From Neoceratodus forsteri (Eukaryota; Chordata; Ceratodontiformes; Ceratodontidae): DNA of 64,000 bases. The translations under genes were made by a program, and so were the position numbers. The notes under the pieces are model-generated. The model saw only the letters and a program-made list of their open reading frames with translations, had not been told where the DNA came from and did not search any database. The stretch covers positions 430,422,501-430,486,500 of the forward strand of contig CM028129.1 in assembly GCA_016271365.2 (NCBI GenBank), in the 5' to 3' direction. The first letter of the stretch is position 1, and every line of letters starts with the position of its first letter. Below are positions 46,584-58,432 of this stretch, in pieces.

Positions 46584-47374
46584 ACACACACCTTCTGTTG
46601 GAAGAACCACAGGAAAGTGCATCAAACTGAAACCCACAAAGTATCCATTTTATTGGAGGACCAGTGGGAATGAAGCAGACATTCATATGTCCAAACCCCA
46701 TTACAGGAATGAATCAGATGACATTAGTATGTGCAAAACATCATTGAGATAGCACAGAGAGATAGACAGGAGCGCCCCAGCTCCTTCAACCAACATTGTG
46801 AGCCGCAAAAATTAAAAAGAATAGGAGGGTTAAAGACTGGGACAAGATGACAGTACATCACTGCAAAGTCAAACTCACAAGTGTGAAGTGAGCACACATT
46901 AACCTCATCTCCTCCTCACACCGACATTACTTGTACAGCATTGTGCAACATTTATACAACTGCCGAACTTGCAGGATTGAAGCAAATTATTGATTAAAGC
47001 AAAATATAACTTGTCTTACTCATAACCAGCAGTGACAATATTTAATTTACAGTCAGTGCAGTTTTGAATCAACTAATATTACTACTTAGCCCATTGTAAG
47101 AGAAGCAGGGCATCTGGTGTGCATGGCTGCTCCACGTCCTGCGTGGAAACTAGACAACCTAGCCAATGTGGTTTATTCCTGGTGCTAGTAGTAACTACAT
47201 GTAAGTGTTAACCAGCCATGCTCACCTCTGCCTCCCCAAGTAGCACATGACAAAACATCAATACTGTCACGTGTCCCTGTCGTGTATTATTTACAATATA
47301 TAAAATCCTGCTCTCCCACACCACAGCTTTATTCACATTCTGCTTGCCCCAATTCATAACATAGTCAAACTGAA
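45701..47374. other. Unassigned stretch with (CA)n
   Basis: A (CA)n microsatellite lies at 46550-46591. The rest shows no gene or repeat I can identify. Confidence 0.5.
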
Positions 47375-48722
47375 TGCTTTTATTTATTTATTTATTTAAA
47401 AGTTTCACCAGGAAGGCATACTGAGCGGAGTACCGCCGATTCTAGATGCATCCTGTGGGTGGAGGAGTGGAGAAATACAAAATAATAACATTGAACTTGA
47501 AATACAAAACTGGAGTGGTTACAGAAGATATGAGCAACATGCATGGGAAATCTGCATAACCCATGACAGCGGATTAAACATTTTGCTGTACAATAGAATA
47601 TTTATGTAGCAAAACAGAGAAATACTATAGCCAGGCCCAACATAGTGCAGAGAATTAATGGTAGCTTAGAGGGCAATCACAAATGAGATACTACTTGACA
47701 GTGGTCTGCGAGCACCTAGGGAAGCGACTCACAGGGTAACTGCGCAGCAGAAGGTAAAAATTAAGTTTGAGAGGGGGGACATTGGCCCTCCGGAGGTGCT
47801 AGAAGCAGGTGCAGGTGGAGGAGAAATGAGATTTAAGGAGGGAGTTGAGTTGTGGAGGGTGTCAGTGTGCTGAATGGTTGCTGGCAAGGCATTCCATATT
47901 TTAGGCATGCGAATTGAAAGCTGTTTGGCCTTTGGATGTGGACATATGTGGGACATGGAGAGCTGGACATCAGTATTCCTGAGTTGAGTCAGTATTCAGG
48001 TTGGGGTTGAGCTGAGAGGGCCGACTCGAGGTAGGGGAAGGCAGTGAGTCCAGAATTTTGCTGTGGTCCTGGTGCAGTGAGATGTCCTGTGATCCTGAGC
48101 GATGGAAGTTCTAGGGACCTGTAGAGGTCATAGTGGTGGGTCGTAGGAGGCAGCCCAGGGCAAAACGACAGAAAGAATGAAAGATTGGGTCTAGTCTAGC
48201 TAGGGCAGACTTAGACTACATCCTCATAGTCAAACATGGAGAGGATCATTTTCTGTATAACTGCCTTGTGGGTTGACAGAGGGATGCAGCCCCTGTTTCG
48301 ATATAAGGCACCCAGTGTGGGATGCAGTTTCTTATGGATCGTGTCAATATGAGTGGAAAAGTCGAGGTGCTGATTTTGAGCCAGACCCTGAGGTATCTGA
48401 AGGAGGTGCAAGTTTCAAGGAGTCCCATTGATGGTGTGGAAAGTGGGGTGGGGGGAGTTGGAAGAATCTCTGCCTCATGCTGAAAGTTAGGGAGACTGTT
48501 TTCTTGTGATTTAGAAAAAGTTGGTTTGAGTGGAACCATAGCTGCATAGCATTGAAATCCTGCTGTAGCCTGAGGCCGCTTCTGTGGGAGGGACCTGATG
48601 CATACAGTACAGTGTCATCAGCTACTATGTAAATGGATGTATGTGGGCAGACTGATGGCAGATCATTCAGAAAAATGGAGAACAGTATCGGGCCAAGGAC
48701 TGAGCCTTGAGGGACCCCTGCA
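47375..48722 (-). pseudogene. Non-LTR retrotransposon, RT to 3' end
   Basis: Minus-strand frames give VPQGSVLGPILFSIFLNDLP and a VADDTVLYA catalytic block (about 48595-48715, Ala-Asp-Asp retained). AMQLWFHSNQLFLNHKKTVS follows at about 48495-48550, then LHPTLGALYRNRGCIPLSTH with FDYEDVV (about 48214-48320) and IRMPKIWNALPATIQHTD (about 47860-47915). The 3' end is (TTTA)n at 47383-47400. The blocks fit the CR1/L2/Rex1 assemblage; I could not choose the clade. 5'-truncated inside RT. Confidence 0.8.
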
Positions 48723-48922
48723 GTCTTATTTATTTATTTTAACCAGGAGAGACACACTAAACTGGAAACTTGTTTACAGGTGCAACCTGGGAGCACAAGG
48801 AAGTTAAGTGACTTGTTCAGGGTCACACAGTATGCAAGTGGGGCTGTGGGATTCAAATACAAGTCTCCAGATTTGCAGCTCAGAGCCTTAAACCACTGTG
48901 CTATACTGCCTCCTATCTGAAA
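48722..48922 (-). repeat. MIR-like CORE-SINE
   Basis: The plus text AGTTAAGTGACTTGTTCAGG, GTCACACAGTATGCAAGTGG and CCTTAAACCACTGTGCTATA then CTGCCTCC is the reverse complement of a MIR-type SINE head and core. Its sense strand starts near 48920 and its T-rich tail end lies at 48722 (TTATTTATTTATTTTAACCA). It directly abuts the truncated LINE to its left. Confidence 0.75.
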
Positions 48923-49217
48923 ACCAGTCAATGTCACTATCTGGTCCTTTAAAACATATATGTGTGGTTTGGCTAAATGCTCTTCAGGAATGTCCAAACT
49001 TGATTCTGCTATAGTAAGTTCTCCCAAGGGTGTGACAGGTCTTCAGCATTTCCATGTTCTACTGATGTCTTAGCACCTCCTAACAAATAACAATGTACAT
49101 AAATAAAACAGGCAGGTACATGCAAACACATATGCAGTAATAATACTACACTAGCTGGTTCAGAGACTACTTGAATGGATCCCTTAGGGCTCAAGGAAAT
49201 TATCTGGAAACCTATGT

Positions 49218-49330
49218 TTCCAGTAATTTATTTATTTATTTGAATTTTGTAACTGGGTAAGCCCACTGAGATAGACTGTCCCTTGTTCAGGGTGACCTGG
49301 GGAGGGTACAAAATAAAGGGAAAACAGTAG
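49218..49330 (-). repeat. V-SINE-type 3' tail fragment
   Basis: ACTGGGTAAGCCCACTGAGA then CCCTTGTTCAGGGTGACCTGGGG corresponds to the reverse complement of the SINE tail at 35540-35610 (CAGTGGGCTTACTGG, CCCTGAAAAAGGGAC). TTTATTTATTTATTTG at 49227 marks its 3' end. Confidence 0.6.
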
Positions 49331-49386
49331 TACAGTAATGTAAAAGGCACGTAATCGATAGTTACAGTTATGTAGGTAAAAAGGAC

Positions 49387-49680
49387 ATACAAACATACGA
49401 AAGTTGCCAGCAGCAAAAGGCCATCCTGGTCTATCTAGGCTGCTCGAGATTACAGCTTGCTCCTTATTCAGCAGCTGCCCCACCCCTTCCCTCCCTTTAT
49501 CCTCCCCATTGCCTTATCCGACCCCTTCTTGAAACATTCCACTGTGTTACATGCCACCACCTCAGCCGGTAGTGTGTTCCACTTTTCACTACCCTCTCCA
49601 TAAAGAAATGCCTCCTCACCTTCCTCCTGAATCTACCCCTCCAATCTTATGTCATGGCCCCAGAGTCTCTCTCCACCCAA
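49387..49680 (-). repeat. CR1-like LINE 3' end, second subfamily
   Basis: It starts ACATACAAACATACGAAAGT then TGCCAGCAGCAAAAGGCC. The layout echoes the CR1 3' ends elsewhere in the window (CATAGAAA repeats, then a block naming the same downstream landmarks such as TCCACTTTTCACTACCCTCT), but the sequence is clearly distinct. It is truncated before the RT. Confidence 0.65.
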
Positions 49681-49742
49681 GAAAAGTAAATATAAATAGC
49701 AAAGTTACAAATCACTTGAAAATACCTATGATGACACTCCAT

Positions 49743-50047
49743 CATACCTCTCAACCTCCCTCATCACAAATCAGGGAAAAGGCTTAAAATGATCAGGGAC
49801 AAATGACCAAAATCAGGGACACATCTGAAAAATAGTAATATTAGTTCCAGAAGCTATGTACAACATGCTTCTTAGTATGAATAGCATTTTCTTAATGAGA
49901 ACTAGACTGTAACACCAATGGCTAGCATTATTTTGTGATTCAGATCCCATTCTTCAGTGACAGAAATGCCAAATTTAGGAGGGACAGAAGAAATTTCAGA
50001 GGCAAAATCAGGGACATCCTGAAAATCAGGGACACTTGAGAGGTATG
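49743..50047 (+). mobile_element. hAT-type MITE, copy A
   Basis: A 305-bp element with 12-bp terminal inverted repeats CATACCTCTCAA / TTGAGAGGTATG, flanked by the perfect 8-bp duplication CACTCCAT (49735-49742 and 50048-50055). Subterminal AATCAGGGAC motifs recur at both ends. An 8-bp target duplication and CA...TG ends are typical of hAT transposons. No coding sequence. Confidence 0.95.
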
Positions 50048-50059
50048 CACTCCATAGTA

Positions 50060-51535
50060 ATGGACTATATACAATGTACAGAAGCAGTAATTACAAATGT
50101 GAAGTCAGGCAAACACTGTATAGTATAAATCATGGAACACTCAGAAATAACCTAAGGGAGAAAAATTAAGTAGAGCAGAGATCAATATTAAGTAGAGAGG
50201 ATATAAATATAGGCAGGTACCTTAAGAGAAGGGTATAAGATGCAGCAAGTTAAAGTCAAAATGAGGGAAGAAAAGATAAAGGTAGGTTGACGCGAGGTAT
50301 GATAGTGCAAAATGATATTAAGGAAGGCAGGGGAGGGGTAAGCATAGATAAGAGGGAGGAAAAGGGTCATGGGTGAGCAAAATGGGTATAGGTGGGGACC
50401 TCAAGTACAAGTGCAGAACTCAGAGGAGACTTGTTGGGTTTTAAGAGGTGTTTGAACTGATATAATGAAGGGCAGGTTAGGATCACAGGTAGGAAGGAGT
50501 TCCAGAGAGAGACCCTGAGAAGGAGAAGGCTGTCTGACTAACCGCTAGGCAGGGTTTAGGGATTACTAGCAATGGAATGCCGGCCGACCTAAGGGACCAT
50601 GTCACTGTTTTGCACTGGATAAGAGTATTAAGACAGGGAGGAGGGACATGTGGACCAGTTTAAATAACAGACACAGCGTGAGATATTCCAGTCTAGCCTC
50701 AAAGGCTGGTCAACCAAGGGAGGCAAGGACAGAGCAGTGGTGCTCCTTGGAATTTGTACCAAGATCAAAGCACCTATCCTATGGTAAGCTTGTTTTAGCT
50801 GAGCTAGGTGGAGAACTGGACAGAATGGAGAATGGAGCTCCATAAGAGATAAAAGGAAGAAGAGAGGAGGAGGCTATGAGGTGGGAGTTAGGTAGGAGTG
50901 GAGGTGATAAAGGAGGCCTAATTTCTGGAGTAAGTTCCGACAACATTGGTAACATGGATATCAAAGGTGAGGTTGAATCTAGCGATACCTACAGTAGGTA
51001 TTTAAATGACTGCACCAGCTCAAGAGGGTCACCAGGGAGGTATTAATCACAAGGGGTGGACAGGTGAGCTTAGAAGTGCGGTGGTAGAAAAGCATGAACT
51101 GTTTTCTTGGTGTTGAATACAAGGAGATTGTTGAGAAAGCATGCCTCAAGGTTCTAGAAATCCAGTTGAAACTGGTGGTTTAGCCAAGCCGATTGGCTTA
51201 GGAGGTCTCCATAGAGTATGTTATGCTGTAGATATCTGGTGATGTATGTGTGAGCTGAGGATCAGGAAAGTGGGCTGTGAGGACCTTCCATATTAGGCAT
51301 CATCTTCCAAAGGGTCATTTCAATAGTGTCATCCAGTCTGGAGGGTAGGGCACAAACAGTGGGTCTTTAAGGATGTGGTGTATCCAGGAGACTCACCTCA
51401 CCAGAATTGGTCTGTTCTGTTATTTATAGATAAAGTTGACTACAGACCACCATTCTTCTATAGAGGAATATCTGGAGTCAGCCATGTTTGAGTTAATGGC
51501 TTTTTTTGCATGCTAAAGTGTATACCCAATATGTA
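50060..51535 (-). pseudogene. Non-LTR retrotransposon, RT C-terminal part
   Basis: Minus frames near 51090-51140 read NNLLVFNTKKTVHAFLPPHF, and at about 50945-51010 LVQSFKYLL with VSLDSTLTFDIHVTNVVGT. This is the region after the catalytic motif in CR1/L2/Rex1-type RTs. It resembles the element at 47.4-48.7 kb in plan but not closely in sequence. The remainder to 50.1 kb would be the C-terminus and 3' untranslated part. Heavily decayed. Confidence 0.65.
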
Positions 51536-51559
51536 TGGGATGTGTTTATCCCAGCATTA

Positions 51560-53870
51560 GAAACATAGAAACATAGAATTTGATGGCAGATAAGGCCCGC
51601 TTGGCCCACTCAGTATGCCCATTTTTCCTTACCTACATTATCACTGCAGACCCTACTTGATGTACAGCTCCTTCTCATCCCTCTTCCTTTCCACTATGAT
51701 TCCCTTGTGCCTATCCCATGCATTCTTTAACCTCTTTGAGAACCACCGTGGTCTCTTTCCTCTTGCTTTTGTTCACTTGTTTGATGCAGAGGTTAGTTGC
51801 CTTTGCCATGCTCCCTTTTAGCTTTGCCCACTCTTCCTCCACTCCACTCAGGTTATCCCCTCCTGCAGCTCATCTCTGAGGTATTCACCCATCTTTGTAA
51901 AATCTGCCCTCCTGAAGTCCAGGACCCTCACCCTGTGTGGCTCAGTTCTGCAGCCATCCCTATATTGATCCACACCATACAGTGATCACTGGTCTCCAGA
52001 TGGTCTCCCGCCTTGACTTTTGCAATACTGTCCCTGTTAATGAGTACCAGGTCCAGTATTGCTTCATTATGAGTAGGTTCACTGACGGTTGCCTCAGGAA
52101 TGCCCTCTGCAGAGAGTCCAGGATGTCCCTGCTTTAGTTGAAGCCACTGCTGGCAGACTCCAATTTACATTCCATAGCTTGAAGTCTCCCACCAGCAGCA
52201 ACTCCCCTTTATGCCATCTTGTCAGTGGCATCCACCAGTACTTATCTAATTTCTTCCCTGTGCTGGAGGTCTGTAGATCACTACAGTGTGAATAGTGACT
52301 CCATTCCCTGTCTCCAGGGTGACCCACGGCACCTCTGACTCCCCTGCATTCCTGTACCTCTGTCAATTTTATGCTTTCCCTCACAAAAGCACTACATACC
52401 CTCCTTTCCTTCTCACCCAATCCTTCCTGAACAGAGTATAGCCTGGTATAGCCATGTCCTTGTCATGGTTTTCAGTGCACCATGACCTCGGTAATGGCCA
52501 CAATATTCAGTTCAGCCTCTACCATGATGGCCTCTCAGTCCAGAATCTTGTTTCCTAGACTCAGCATTTGCACACATGGCCTTCTAGAGTTTGTTTCCAC
52601 TCTGCTTGTTACTCCCGTTTTCCTTTTGCCCTCTCTCCTTCCCGCTCTCTTTTTCCCACAAATAATTTTATCCTCCCCAACAGACCTGGGTGGCTTTTAG
52701 CTGTGTCCCTGCACTCAGCAGCTGTCCCTTACCTCACTTCCGATCCAAGAGCTGTTTCCCATGGATTCTTCCCACAGTGGGTCACGAGGGAGAGGGCCAT
52801 CCTTCCCCATGACATACACATCCAGATCACTCCAGGACTAGAGTGGTAGGGTAGACCCTGAGACACAGGCAGGGCTTTATACAGCCCTGCCCCTAGATTT
52901 TTCTCCTGATTTTTCTTCTCTCCCCACTGCTGGAGTGTGAACGCTGACACGAGCATACAGAGACACGCACACACCGCAGAAATCCCACAGCTCCTCCATG
53001 TTCTTGCTGCTCACTAACCATCCTACTATCAGGCCTTCACCTGGTGGCAGTCATGCGTGGAGCCAGCAGCCCTCTCCCTGGGAGAATAAAGCAGTCCACT
53101 AGATGCTCTATCATCTCCCTCTGGCCAGCCCCCAGCAACCAGAGACCACTCTTGATCAGGGGTCACCAGTGTGGCAGGCAGTAGCACAACCATCATGCCA
53201 CTAGGCCAGCTCCCTCTCTTTTTAATGCTCCTGTTCCTTTCCCTTCATTTCTACCACCCTGATACCTTTTACTAATTGGCACCCTGGAGGATTCCTTTCC
53301 CTCGGTTTCTCTGTATTCTCTATTTCAGCCTGTGGGGAGGCAGTTTCTGCCTCCTGATTCCTTCTCCACACCCCTCAGCTAGTTTAAATGTTCATTAAAG
53401 TAATATTTAAACCATCCACTGATGACTGTGGTTCCCTCCAGGATGGAAGCAGGCCATCACTCTGTTTAGGCCCTTATCCTCCCAAGTCAGTCCCCAGTCA
53501 CCGATGTAGCCAAACCCTTCCTGTCTGCACCATTCCTTCCAGTTATGAGTTGAAGCTCTTGGTGCGGAGATCCTCTGCTCCTTCTGTTGTAGACAGACAA
53601 CATGTCAGTGAAAGCCACTGAGTGAACTATATGTCTAAGACCCCTCCCAACTCTCTAAACTCCCTCTGCACTATCCCATCTCCATCTCTAGCCAGGTCAT
53701 TAGTCCCCACCTACCTTCCCTCCTTTCTTTCTCAAATCTATCCCCCTCATAATCAAGTTCCCCACTAGAAGTGTTTTCCTCCTCTTCTGGTGTCCTCTAC
53801 AACCCTTCTTGGGGTCTCCACTATGAAGGCCCACATATTTTCCTCATTAACGCGAGTGCCTCCTCCCAGC
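51560..53870 (-). mobile_element. CR1 LINE with the RT domain deleted
   Basis: The 3' end (AGAAACATAGAAACATAGAA then TTTGATGGCAGATAAGGCCC) covers 51560-51728. It joins directly to endonuclease-RT linker sequence: CTTTGAGAACCACCGTGGTC on the plus strand, PRWFSKRLKNAW on the minus. The rest is endonuclease (ELLLVGDFKLWNVNWSLPA at about 52160-52230; RVLDFRRADFTKMGEYLRD near 51870-51930) and ORF1. About 1.8 kb of RT is absent relative to 14.9-18.9 kb. The ORF1 esterase block I is degenerate (VGNLIMRGID near 53735-53765). Confidence 0.8.
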
Positions 53871-54176
53871 CATACCTCTCAAGTGTCCCTGATTTTCAGG
53901 GATGCCCTGATTTTGCCTCAAAATTTTACTTTGTCCCTCCTAAAATTTGTGTTTTTGTGGCTAAACAGTGGGACTGTAAGCACAAAACAATGTCAAGCAT
54001 TAAAATTACAGACTTGTTCTTCTTTAGAAAATGCATTTTGCACTAAGCCCCATTGTCTACCAGCTTTCTGAGTGGATATCTCTAATTTTGAAGTTGTGTC
54101 CCTGATTTTGGTCCTTTGTCCCTGATTTTTTAAGCCTTGTCCCTGATTTATGAGGCGCAGGAGGTTGAGAGGTATG
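53871..54176 (-). mobile_element. hAT-type MITE, copy B
   Basis: A 306-bp element in the orientation opposite to copy A, with the same CATACCTCTCAA ends and AATCAGGGAC subterminal motifs (here TCCCTGATTTT). It is flanked by the perfect 8-bp duplication CTCCCAGC (53863-53870 and 54177-54184). It is inserted in CR1-derived sequence or at its 5' border. Confidence 0.95.
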
Positions 54177-54184
54177 CTCCCAGC

Positions 54185-56262
54185 AGTCCTGCCCCACATA
54201 CTCATTCTGCCAGACATTGCAGAAAGAAGTACAGTGTGCTAATAAAGTCTATGTCTTTGTCTGTGGCTTCTTGCATCTCTGCCTCCACATTGTGTAGAAA
54301 GGGCTGGATGATGTGGGTGTGTGGCTTTGGTTTCAGAGCACTGTCACAAGCAATACTCTCCTCTGGTAGGGGCAAAGTGTGCTGTGATAACCAGTGTACA
54401 TAAATAGTGTACTAGTTGTTTCCAGGAATAGTCCTCCCATATATGGGAGATGTACAGTAATTCTAGAGGATCTGACACAGGTCTTTGCCATTCTTTGTCT
54501 GAGAGCACAGGCCCAGTCTCTGGTTCCCACTGATGTGCCACCTCTGTGTATTTTTTCTTTGTGTATGCTGGGGAGCTGTAAATGTGGGAAATCAAGTGAA
54601 CTGTGCCCCACCTCTCAGGAATTATACAAAGGTCTGAATGAAGTCAGGCAAGTGGTTGGAAAGGGGAATTCAGGAGGAAGGTTATACCATAACTATGAAT
54701 ATGCAGATATCTAGAAAAAAATCACAATGCTGTAATCCATGCTTCTCTTGAAGGTATTGAAATTGGGGACCCTCCATTCTGCAGGAGCTGTAAGGCATAT
54801 ACCAGACATGCTCTCCCATGTTCTTTAATGATAGCCAAGTGAAAGGGGTGGCAATTTTCTATGTAGATAATGGGGCAGAGGAGTATGAGCCATTGCTGGA
54901 GTGGCATATGGTGTAGTGTCTGGTCTCATATTTTAACTGTGGCAGAGATTCATGGTTATTATGTGACTAGATATCGGGTTTATTCATGGGCAACAGGCAT
55001 TGCATCCGAGGGCCTTTCGGTAAGATGGAATGCTCTGTTTCAGTCCACTGAACTAGTGGTTTTGGAAGGTGCCATGTTAAGCCACTTTAATTTGTGCTAC
55101 TGTATGGTTTAGCTGAGATCTAGAAGGAGGACTCCACCTCCAGATTTTGGGAATATCAGTATTTATAACATACCATTGGCTTTTTCTCCACCCAGATATA
55201 TCTGGTTCAGGGTGGGAGCAAAACACCGAGTCGAGTGTTGGTAACAGCAGACCACCGTAGTGACCTGGTGAGATTTGTCTCTGTGGTGGTCTTCACTGTG
55301 GAAATGTCACTGTAGGGGTGATACCTATCTCAGTATGATCTTGTGCCATTGCTTGCAGTCTGCCTCCTGGATCAGGTGAGGAAGGTTTTCGAACACGATA
55401 AAGCCCGTGGATCGTGACCATGTGGATCGAGTCTATCCTTCTAATAAATCCCAATGGTAATGTACCCCATTTAATGAGGTCTTCCTCCATTTTATTGGAG
55501 AGGAGGTGACAGTTGGTGCCATATGGGTCAGTTAGTTTACTTGTGCAATTAAACTCCAGGTGTTTCATAGAGTGAAGTGTTCTTCTGACAGGAACTCCTG
55601 ATCAGGCCATCGAGGGCTGAAAGTTGTATGTCAACATTTCAGTTTTCCTGTGTTGATCTAGTGTCCTGTGCCAGCATTAAATTCATCCAGGATGTAGAAC
55701 ATGGCCAGGAGGGATGATTCAGGGTTTCTAGTACAGGATGATGTCATCTGCATATAGTGCTAGGTGACATTCTCGGCCTTCCACCTCTATCCCTTTATAG
55801 TGGGGTCAATGCAGATTGCTTGTGCTAAGGGCTCTATATATAGGGTAGAAAGGAGGGAGAGAGAACAGTCTTGTTAGGTGCATCTGCCCAGATGGAAGTG
55901 AGCCCATTAGTTCTAAATGCAGCCATAGGGGAGGATACAGTCTCCTGAGGAGTTGCGTGAAGGAGGGGTGCTGAATGTATTCAGTGTGTCTTAAACTTGT
56001 ATGGCCAGTGGACTCAATCAGATACTTCCTACATCAAGGCTTACAAGTATGAAGACATGCCAGTCACAGTTACCTGTGCCATCACTTGGAGTGCTTTGCA
56101 GATGTTATCTGATATTTGCCTAGTGTAGACAAACCTCATCTGGTCTGTAGGGATTAGGTCTGGAAGTAATGTGTCTACTCTCTGCACGAGGAAAGAATTT
56201 GTATTCAGCATTTAGTATGGAAATAGGTTGATGGGAACACATTTAAGATATTATTCATGGGT
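54185..56262 (-). pseudogene. L1-group LINE ORF2, 5'-truncated
   Basis: Minus frames show LIPTDQMRFVYTRQISDNIC (about 56090-56150), LLSTLYIEPLAQAICIDPTI (about 55800-55865) and the catalytic ECHLALYADDIIL (about 55738-55776, YADD intact). WGTLPLGFIRRIDSIHMVTI follows at about 55400-55465, then WEDYSWKQLVHYLCTLVITA (about 54370-54440). The order and motifs are those of an L1-type RT and C-terminal region; L1 versus Tx1 is not resolved. Frames are interrupted. Endonuclease is missing. Confidence 0.8.
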
Positions 56263-56345
56263 TTAGGGAGCACAAATTCAGGTTTAACATTAAAGTGTTT
56301 ACTCAACCCTAATATACAGGTGTTAATGCACCTATATAATATGTA
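56262..56345 (-). repeat. Hairpin-headed repeat, copy 4 (short)
   Basis: Read on the minus strand: TATATAGGTGCATTAACACC, TGTATATTAGGGTTGAGTAA, then TTTAATGTTAAACCTGAATT. It matches the start of the copy at 9690 (TTAGGGTTGAGTAGCCTG, TTTAATGTTAAACATCAAAT). Only the head is present; it joins L1-like sequence. Confidence 0.7.
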
Positions 56346-57069
56346 TTTTATACATGCCTGTATGTATAAAAATCATAATTAAATTAATTTATTTTCATGG
56401 GCAGGAAGCTGGTGAAAATAAATAATTTATTTCCAGCTCAGAGAACAATGGATATTTTTACACAGCTCCAAATGTTCTGAGCAGAATTTTCCTTTATACC
56501 TAACATTCTTCCTAGTTCTGCCAGTACAAAATTGTACAAAACAACATTATTTTATAATTAGGATTGCACAAACAACAACCAAGCTTACCAGACCATGGCA
56601 CTGTATAATGGCAGATGCCATGGAATGCATGAAATAAATTATTTTTTGAAAGTCTGGGTATGAACCTCATAGAGCTCACCTATGGCCCGCCCAATCATGA
56701 GGTCAATAGAGGTCATGACCAACTGTTCAAACAAATAGTTTATTTTATGCAGCCCATGGCATATCCCCTAGATATATGTGAATATATGCCATGTCCTTAT
56801 TGAAAATATCACTGATATTTTTCCTGTGTGCAGTATAACCTTATGTCATCACCAGTGGTGAAGTTTTGAGTAATGTCAAAAGGTCAAACTGCACAAAGGA
56901 AAATCTCAGTGATATTCACATTAGCCACATCTTTTATTACATAATGGCAAGAAAAGTCCTGTGTCCTGATTGTTCAGTGGCCACCTTCAACAATATTTTC
57001 CCAGCATAACATCACTTTATGAAGAAGGTGCATCATCGTATAGCTCTACTGTATAGCCTTAGTCTTACG
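56346..57069. other. Unassigned A+T-rich stretch
   Basis: No element recognised. GGTCAATAGAGGTCATGACC (about 56701) and similar short inverted motifs occur but do not define a unit. Confidence 0.4.
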
Positions 57070-57197
57070 CAATAAACCATGACGGGTGTTATGCTGGGAT
57101 TTACCCACACCTGGTGTGGTTTGGTCATGAGGCGTAGCCAACCACACCCAGAAGTGGGCAAATCCCAGCATAACCCATACTCTGTAGAGGTTTATTG
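57070..57197. mobile_element. Foldback MITE (~128 bp)
   Basis: Ends CAATAAACC / GGTTTATTG. The arms continue TTATGCTGGGATTTACCCAC / GTGGGCAAATCCCAGCATAA and GGTGTGGTTTGG / CCAACCACACC around a short centre with GGTCATGAGGC. No coding sequence. The centre resembles that of the element at 62207 (GAGTCATGAGGCATGGCCAA), so the two are related. Half of one end recurs at 62985-63050. Confidence 0.85.
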
Positions 57198-58100
57198 TGA
57201 TTATAAAATGCCCCTTCTGTTTCTATAACATTAAATAAAAGAAATTTACAGTTTTGCCATTTTAATAGTTTTTATTGTATGTATTGTTGCACCACATAAA
57301 ATAGTGCTCTTTTGCACTGTGTGAGGTTTCATTGTGTTTTTTTGTTGGTTTGTTTGTTTTTATAAACAGCCCCCCATATCTCAGAACTGTGCCATCTCCC
57401 AGAAGTCATTCAGTGAGGGCACTGGCACATAACAGTGCTAGACTGATTGTGTGAGCTTTACTTGTTTGCTGCTTTGAGGTTAGACAGAGCATGCTGACTG
57501 CCACAGTACTGAAGCTTTGTGAGGGCTGTTCTTGCCTTCACGCATCACCGTTCATCTAATTAAATATTTTCACAGTTTTAGGAATGGACAAGAAGGTTTG
57601 TTTTTTTTTTAAATGAAGGTTTACAACATAGAAATCACATTTAAAAAGCCGGTAGCGATATGGGCACATGCCTATGACATGAATCTGACGCATGGACAGT
57701 ATCGCGCTTGGCTTTACGGACGTGGATTTTTGTATGTTTTAACCTCGCTTTAAAAAAGAAACACTTTCCACACTTAACTATTCCTGGAACTTTTAAAATA
57801 TTTGATTAGTTGACGAGTGAGGGTCCAGCAGAGCATGACACTTCCAGGGTTAGTGCTGTGTTTCCTCTGTGTTCGCTGGCAAAGTGTCATTCTCTGGTGA
57901 CTTGTTTCTCTCCACATGGTTGTTAGCGCTAAAGGGCTGCCTGCAGGATCTGGTTTCAGGAGTTACTGTCCTTTTCTGGTTGGGAGGTGGTGATGATCCC
58001 ACTTGGTGCTTTTATTCCTTTCTTTTTCGGAAGTGGGATTGATTGGGACACATTCAAGGAGTTATAATGTGGAGCTGTGATTTGAAGAATTATGGGGACA
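57198..58100. other. Unassigned stretch upstream of the Myb-like gene
   Basis: T-rich and A-rich tracts and an unusual block at 57645-57735. No element or coding region could be supported. It may contain the 5' region of the Harbinger-type element. Confidence 0.35.
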
Positions 58101-58111
58101 GAGTAGACACA

Positions 58112-58205
58112 TACACTGCATTTACATGCAGCTGCCGTTATCGGGTACTGCGATTTTTCAGAGATCTCCAAGTATATTCCGGTAATGGCAGCTGCTGTAA
58201 ACACA
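58112..58205. repeat. Inverted repeat upstream of the Myb-like gene
   Basis: TTTACATGCAGCTGCCGTTA then TCGG pairs with CCGGTAATGGCAGCTGCTGT then AAA, with a centre of about 45 bp. Arms of about 23 bp have few mismatches. Related words (TTACCTGGTAAG, CCAGGTACCGTAAC, ATGTAAAAGCAGG) follow to 58290. It could be part of a transposon's subterminal region. Confidence 0.6.
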
Positions 58206-58432
58206 CAGTTAACACCTATCTGAGTGCCAGCTTACCTGGTAAGGAGGGGTGGTTATCCCGCCAGGTACCGTAACTTGCCGTATGTAAAAGCAGGTATCTG
58301 TTATCCCTTGCACAGTGCTTTCCCAGCGTGATGACGTTCACGCAAGGGAGAGTTTCTGTTCCTCACTTTTTGACTGTCTTCAAGCAGTCAGATTAAGGTG
58401 ACAATCAACTGAGGGAGCATCATTAGTCAGAT

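Noticed and set aside
46550..46591. (CA)n microsatellite as a finding
   Set aside because: Ordinary dinucleotide repeat with no further structure.
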